A program made the position numbers and the translations under genes. The notes below the pieces were generated by a model. It was given only the letters and a program-made list of their open reading frames with translations, ran no database searches and was not told the origin of the DNA. From Pseudarthrobacter defluvii (GTDB lineage Bacteria > Actinomycetota > Actinomycetes > Actinomycetales > Micrococcaceae), in the NCBI RefSeq assembly GCF_030816725.1, contig NZ_JAUSYG010000001.1:3534001-3598000 (forward strand): a stretch of 64,000 nt of DNA. Reading direction: 5' to 3'. The stretch's first letter is position 1, and each line of letters opens with the position of its first letter. Below are positions 58,665-64,000 of the stretch, piece after piece.

Positions 58665-61516
58665 CTAGGCCAGGCTGCGCCGGGACAAGGGCAGGCCGGA
58701 AGGGGTAAAGGTCCAGGCAAGTACCGCGCCCGTTACCGGTACGGCCATCACGAGGGCCAGGAGGTGCAGCCACGGAATCTCCACCGCCGTCCGCATGTCC
58801 GTGGACAGGACCAGCAGGAGCGCGGGCACCATCCCGGCCAGCGCTCCCAGCACAGCGCCGACGCCGCTGGTGAACAGCGCCTGGGAACCTGCCAGTGCCC
58901 TGCGCAGCCGAGGTGATGCGCCCACCCCGGCAAGGGTGGCATGGTCCGTACGGGCATCGGCCAGGGAGAGGCCGGTGGTGATGCCCGCTGCGCTGAACGT
59001 GATGAGGGCCGCCGCGGCCACAATGGACCAGGTCATCCACTGGCTGCCCTGCGAAATGCCTTGCTCGGCCCGGAAGTCCATGCCGGGTTGCCGGTAGACG
59101 GCCGCGATGGCAGCGGAGGCTGCATCCGCCTCAGCCTCCGACGGATACTTCGCCAGTTGAACCAGCAGTCCGGCGGGTTCTGCGTGGAGCTCCAGGCGTG
59201 CGGCGGTCGCCGGCGAGACAACGCCGAAGTAAGGGACCGGGACCACCGGCTCGAGCACCGCTGCGGCCAGGGAGGCGCTCCTCACCGTCGAGGGCATCGT
59301 CCCCGGCCCTGCGGGTCCGGCACCCTGCCTCCTCACATCTTTCCCCTCCAGCAGGACCGTTCCATCATCGACGAAGACGGGGTTGGTCACCACCATCCCA
59401 CCGGCGTCCAGCACCGCCAAGGACTCCGCAGAGGGGTCGCGGCCCAGTGCTGCCAGGATGTCGTCCGCGCCGCCCACCAGGATTGCGCGCCCGGAGGGCT
59501 GTTCATTGACCATGGAACCGCGGCACCGCCAGTCGGCCGGATCCACCACCCGTCCCTTGGGCGTCGTAGGGCACTCGTTGGCCTGTGGCCGGGCAAGCGA
59601 AAACACGAGGCAGTTAGAGGTATCCGTCAGTGCCGGCAGGCCTGGATCGGCGGGACCCTCGGGGCAGTTCCGCAGGCCTGCCGGAGCGGTCAAGGGGTGG
59701 GTCCACTCCACCGTGCCCAGGGCATCAGCCACCGCTGCCGAGAGCACCCCGGCGTCGATGTCGACCGGGGGCCGCATGCTGCCATCAGCAGCGAGGGGCT
59801 GATCCCCCGTGAGCGGCAGGTACGCCTGGTTTTCCAACGCGCCCCAGTAATGCGAGTCCCGCAGTCCCGCCTGCTGGCTGGCTGACAGCACCAGGGCGGC
59901 GCTTGCCAGGGTGGCTGCCGCCAGCACTGCCGCTACCGCCGGCACACTGCGGCCGCGGTTCCGCGCAGAGTCCCGTGCCGCCATCCGGAGGGAGAGGGAC
60001 AGCCAGTGCGTCCGGGACGTCAGCCGGACGATCAGCCATCCGGTCAGCATGACCAGGCCCGCCACTGCGGTCACCGCCCCCGCGATCAGCAGGGTGACCA
60101 CCACCGGCAGTTGCTCCGCCCGCTGGTCGGGATCGTTCGTGGAACCGCTGAGAAGCCAGCCTGCCGCCAACAGCCCTGCGGCAAGTGCCAGTGCGACGAC
60201 GCCGGCCACGGTGGTGCGGCGCCCCGTGGGCGCTGGCGCCCGCCCGGATTTGAGCGCACCCAGCACGGCCTGCCGCGACACCTGGCGCGCCGGGACCAAT
60301 GCTGCCAGCACGCAGGCGCCCAAGCCCATGGCCATGGCCATGGCGGTCAGGAGGAGGTCCGGGTGCAGGCCGGCGAGCCGGGCGGAACCGGTGGAACGGA
60401 CCACGTGGACGACGGCGGCGGCCCCCAGCCCCGCCGCGGCTCCCAGGGCCACGGCCAGGCTGCCAAGCCACAGTCCACCGGCAGTGACGACGGCTCCGAT
60501 GGTGGAAGTATCCGCTCCCGAGGATGCCAGCAGTGCCAGCTCACGTACCTGGCGCTTGGCGCCGACGGCGAAGGCGGCACCGGCAAGCAGACCCACCTCC
60601 ATCAGTGCGAGCGCACCGACCAGGCCGAAAGTGGCATAGACGGTCACCAGCAAAGGGGTGTTGTCGTGCAGCTGCGCACCTGGAACTGTGCGCTGGTCGA
60701 CGGACGGCGGGTCCAGCACCACACTGCGGGAGAGCACGCCAACGCCTTTGCTGTTGGCCTCTTTGACCTGCTGCCAGGTGACCGGTCCGGGGCCCACCAG
60801 GTAGTAAGTTACGGACTGGCGGCTCAGCGGTCCCCGGGCAAAGTCGGCGGGGACCTGGCCTGCCCGCAGGTAGAGGAAGCTGTTGCCGTCCGAGGCCGCG
60901 GCATCGCGAATGGTGCCGACGGGCACGAAAGTTCCTGCCGACGTCGCCAGTGGGTCGCCGAACGCCAGGTGGAACCGCTTCATCAGCCCGGGCGACACCA
61001 GCACCTCTGTCCCGTCGCGCGGCGCCCGCCCGTCGAGAAGCGTGAATTTGCCGGCGAAGGCCGGGTTGAGGGCGTCCACCTCGCGGCCCTGCAATGAAAC
61101 GAGGGCCTCGCCCACACCCGTGGTCAGCTGCAGCTGGCGCTGCGGCAGGACGTCGTAGCCTGCCGGGATCACCTCCCGGGGGTCGGTCCGCTGGAAATCC
61201 GGGTCGAATCGGCCGGAGCTGGAAGCGATGACGCCGTCATTGAGTGGGTCCTGCAGGGAGTCCGCGCTGGGAACCGGCAGGACACTGAACCTTGCTTGGG
61301 TGTTGCCCAGTTCGTACCGGACAATTTCGCCGGGCGTGCGCTGGGAGCTCTGGTAGAGGGTGGCGGCGCCGGTCATGCCGGCCACGGGCAGCATGATCAG
61401 CAGGACGATCAGGAGCGAGCGCCCCTTGTGGCGGGCGATGTCGCGGCGGGCCAGCCGCAAGGCAACCCGGCGGCCGCTCCGGCGGCCCTGCGGGGCGGGA
61501 GCGAGGTCAAGCTGCA

Positions 61517-61517
<1 letters not shown>
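58665..61517 (-). CDS. FtsX-like ABC transporter permease
   Basis: 950-residue membrane protein of the MacB/FtsX superfamily. An N-terminal helix (about 31-53) and a large extracytoplasmic domain precede a first block of helices (about 290-425). A linker, a second block from about 455 and another external domain follow, and the final FtsX helices are at about 825-930. It forms an exporter or lipoprotein-release complex with the adjacent ATPase, stop and start overlapping at 61517. No substrate can be deduced. The PadR-type regulator at the operon head may respond to toxic compounds or peptides. Confidence 0.9.
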
Positions 61518-62250
<733 letters not shown>

Positions 62251-62254
<4 letters not shown>

Positions 62255-62856
62255 CGGCGGCTGTCCGCGCTGAGCGGGGCGTCTTCCGTGGCCCCGTTGG
62301 ACGTCTTCCGGGCCGGCCCCGTCGCGGCGGCTTGCGCCTGCTGGACCATCCTGGCTTCACAGAGGTCAAGCCAGCGGACTTCCGCTTCGGTCTGGAAGAT
62401 CAGGGAGTCCAGCACCAGGAGCCAGGCGGTATCCGTGGCCCGCTGGTTCGCTGCCGTGTCGCGCCGAGCCTTGGTGTAGTCCTGCAGGGCCCTGATAGAC
62501 GCCACCCGCTGGGCCTGGATGATGGCCTGCACGTCGACCCCGGGCAGGGTGACGGCGAGCGCGAGCTTAATGGCGAGCTCATTGCGGGGCGGGTTGTTCC
62601 GCTCCACGGGGGCAGCGAACCAGCTCCGCACCTCCGCTTTGCCGGCAGGGGTGATGCTGTACACCACATGGCCCTCGCCGTCGTCGCCTTCCTTGGCCAC
62701 CAGGGAGTCGCGTTCCAGCCGGTCCAGGGTTGTGTACACCTGGCCGATATTCAGGGGCCACGTGGCTCCGGTACGGTTCTCGAACTCGACCCGCAGCTGG
62801 TAGCCGTAACGCGGCTGGTCCTGCAGCAGGGCGAGGAGGCTGTGGCGAATGGACAT
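62251..62856 (-). CDS. PadR-family transcriptional regulator
   Basis: 201 aa. Residues 1-80 form the PadR winged helix (SLLALLQDQPRYGYQLRVEFE and VYTTLDRLERDSLV), followed by a helical dimerisation domain and a 30-residue Ala/Ser-rich tail. The ATG at 62856 has GGGGGAG upstream with a short AAAA spacer. It heads the ABC exporter operon, and the inverted repeat at 62883-62915 in its leader suggests autorepression. Confidence 0.92.
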
Positions 62857-62882
62857 TTTGCTCCCCCGGGCTAGTCACTGTC

Positions 62883-62915
62883 GGTATGCACAGGCCCCCA
62901 AGACCTGTGCATACC
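62883..62915. promoter_or_regulatory. Probable PadR operator
   Basis: GGTATGCACAGG at 62883-62894 is a perfect inverted repeat with 62904-62915 (12 bp each, 9-nt spacer). It lies between the promoter and the padR start. A third GGTATGCA copy sits at 62960-62967 next to the -35 box. Confidence 0.75.
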
Positions 62916-62925
62916 GCGTATGGTC

Positions 62926-62954
62926 AGCCTAACGCCTGGATAGTCCGGATGCAA
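62926..62954 (-). promoter_or_regulatory. Promoter of the padR-ABC operon
   Basis: On the minus strand TTGCAT (62954-62949) and TAGGCT (62931-62926) are separated by exactly 17 bp. Operator-like sequences lie on both sides, as expected for a regulated promoter. Confidence 0.7.
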
Positions 62955-62975
62955 TACCGGGTATGCAATGAGCTG

Positions 62976-63959
62976 CTACATGACCAGGAGGACCTTGCCG
63001 ACGTGGTCGCCGCTGTCGAAGTAGCGGTGGGCCGCACCTGCTTGGTCCATGGGGAAGGTTTTGGCGACGAGCGGGCGGATCCTGCCGTCGGCCACCAGCG
63101 GCCACACAGCGTCGCGCACGGCGGTCATGATGGCGCCTTTTTCCGCTACCGGCCTTGGCCGCAGGGCGGTGGCCACCACGGCAGCCCGCTTCTTCAGCAG
63201 CAGCCCCAGGTCCAACTCGCCCTTGGCCCCGCCCTGAAGGCCGATCACCACCAGGCGGCCGTAATCAGCCAGGGCATCAACATTCTGCTGGAGGTATTTG
63301 GCCCCCACCACATCCAGAATGACATCCGCGCCCTTGCCCTCGTTTTGGCGCCGAAGGCTCTCCGGGAAGTCTTCCTCTTTGTAGTTGATGGCGATGTCCG
63401 CGCCGAGGAACGCCTTGGCAGTGCTGACCTTTTCGTCGGTGCCGGCCGTCGTGGCCACCCGGGCGCCAAATGCCTTGGCCAACTGGATGGCCATGGTGCC
63501 GATCCCGCCGGTGGCGCCATGGATGAGGACGGTTTCGCCCGGCTGCAGCTGCGCCGTCATGATCAGGTTGGAGTAGACGGTGGCGGCCACCTCGGGGAGG
63601 GCTGCCGCGGTGACCAGATCCACTCCCTCAGGCACCCGCAGCACCTGCTCGGCCGGGACGGCCACCTGCTGCGCGTAGCCGCCGCCGGCCAGCAGAGCCA
63701 CCACTTTGTCCCCCAGCGAGAAGGGCTTGCTGACGCCGGGGCCGAAACCGGCGATCCTGCCGGAAACCTCCAGGCCGGGAACCTCGGAAGCGCCGGGCGG
63801 CGGCGGGTAGAACCCCCGGCGCTGCTGCACGTCGGCCCGGTTGAGTCCGGCCGCCACCACATCAATCAGGACTTCACCCTGGCCGGGGACCGGGGCATCC
63901 ACGTCCCGGACTTCCAGCACCTCCGGGCCGCCCGGCTCCAAAATGTAGACGGCTTTCAT
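62976..63959 (-). CDS. NAD(P)H:quinone oxidoreductase (zeta-crystallin/QOR type)
   Basis: 327-residue MDR-superfamily reductase without zinc ligands. The N-terminal GroES-like fold has AGLNRADVQQRRGFYPPPPG near 42-61. The Rossmann core VLIHGATGGIGTMAIQLAKAFG near 143-163 binds NADPH. It probably reduces quinones or similar electrophiles. The ATG at 63959 has GAGAGG upstream; a slightly longer frame exists. The adjacent padR-ABC promoter lies between it and that operon, but the gene itself runs in the same direction. Confidence 0.9.
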   Translation of the reverse strand: MKAVYILEPGGPEVLEVRDVDAPVPGQGEVLIDVVAAGLNRADVQQRRGFYPPPPGASEVPGLEVSGRIAGFGPGVSKPFSLGDKVVALLAGGGYAQQVAVPAEQVLRVPEGVDLVTAAALPEVAATVYSNLIMTAQLQPGETVLIHGATGGIGTMAIQLAKAFGARVATTAGTDEKVSTAKAFLGADIAINYKEEDFPESLRRQNEGKGADVILDVVGAKYLQQNVDALADYGRLVVIGLQGGAKGELDLGLLLKKRAAVVATALRPRPVAEKGAIMTAVRDAVWPLVADGRIRPLVAKTFPMDQAGAAHRYFDSGDHVGKVLLVM

Positions 63960-64000
63960 GGACCTCTCCCGTTCCTGACTCAAATTCCTGGCTGCAACCA

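Noticed and set aside
56985..58916. Long plus-strand open frame (643 codons) opposite cstA
   Set aside because: The translation is rich in Asp, His and Gly with no recognisable domain, the usual antisense shadow of a membrane protein gene.

Overview
The window is chromosomal DNA of a high-G+C Gram-positive bacterium. The rRNA genes, the CarD-IspD-IspF-CysS-RlmB block, the SenX3/RegX3 pair, the proteasome activator Bpa and the GlgE pathway all point to Actinobacteria, most likely Arthrobacter/Pseudarthrobacter (Micrococcaceae). The genus is inferred from gene content and protein character; no database search was run. No prophage, insertion sequence, CRISPR array or integron was seen, so this reads as ordinary core chromosome.

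Layout. 1-560: 5' part of a membrane-anchored DsbA-like thioredoxin (minus strand, cut by the window edge). 738-4363: trehalose synthesis (otsA-otsB), then a sugar-ABC ATPase. 4530-7322: a DUF4032 kinase-like protein and an FAD-linked oxidase. 7470-10305: an alpha-glucosidase and its LacI-type regulator behind a palindromic operator. 10931-16640: one rRNA operon (16S-23S-5S, minus strand) with promoter, boxA-like elements and a 23S processing stem. 16833-24383: operon glgE-treS-mak::glgB, with glgP divergent (24537-27155). 27234-32050: a PoxB-like TPP enzyme, a secreted RNase Sa-type ribonuclease with its barstar inhibitor, and glgX. 32142-36595: rlmB, cysS, ispF, ispD, carD. 36852-41278: LpqE-like lipoprotein, regX3-senX3, phoU and gpmA. 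41354-47544: methyltransferase, DUF2516 protein, trans-sulfuration enzyme, tmk-holB-peptidase operon and tRNA-Thr(CGU). 47588-55939: mostly small or poorly known genes, a polysaccharide deacetylase, NDH-2, an aldo/keto reductase and Bpa. 56017-63959: cstA-ybdD, a PadR-controlled FtsX-type ABC exporter, and a quinone oxidoreductase.

How the genes fit together. The dominant theme is alpha-glucan and trehalose metabolism. OtsA/OtsB make trehalose. TreS and the maltokinase domain convert trehalose to maltose-1-phosphate. GlgE polymerises it and the fused GlgB domain branches the product. GlgP and GlgX degrade glucan, and the GH13 glucosidase handles oligosaccharides. A second theme is phosphate sensing (SenX3/RegX3/PhoU with a PHO-box-like repeat). 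A regulatory theme is the large number of genes whose start codon lies 6-7 nt after a TAnnnT hexamer, which suggests leaderless mRNAs.
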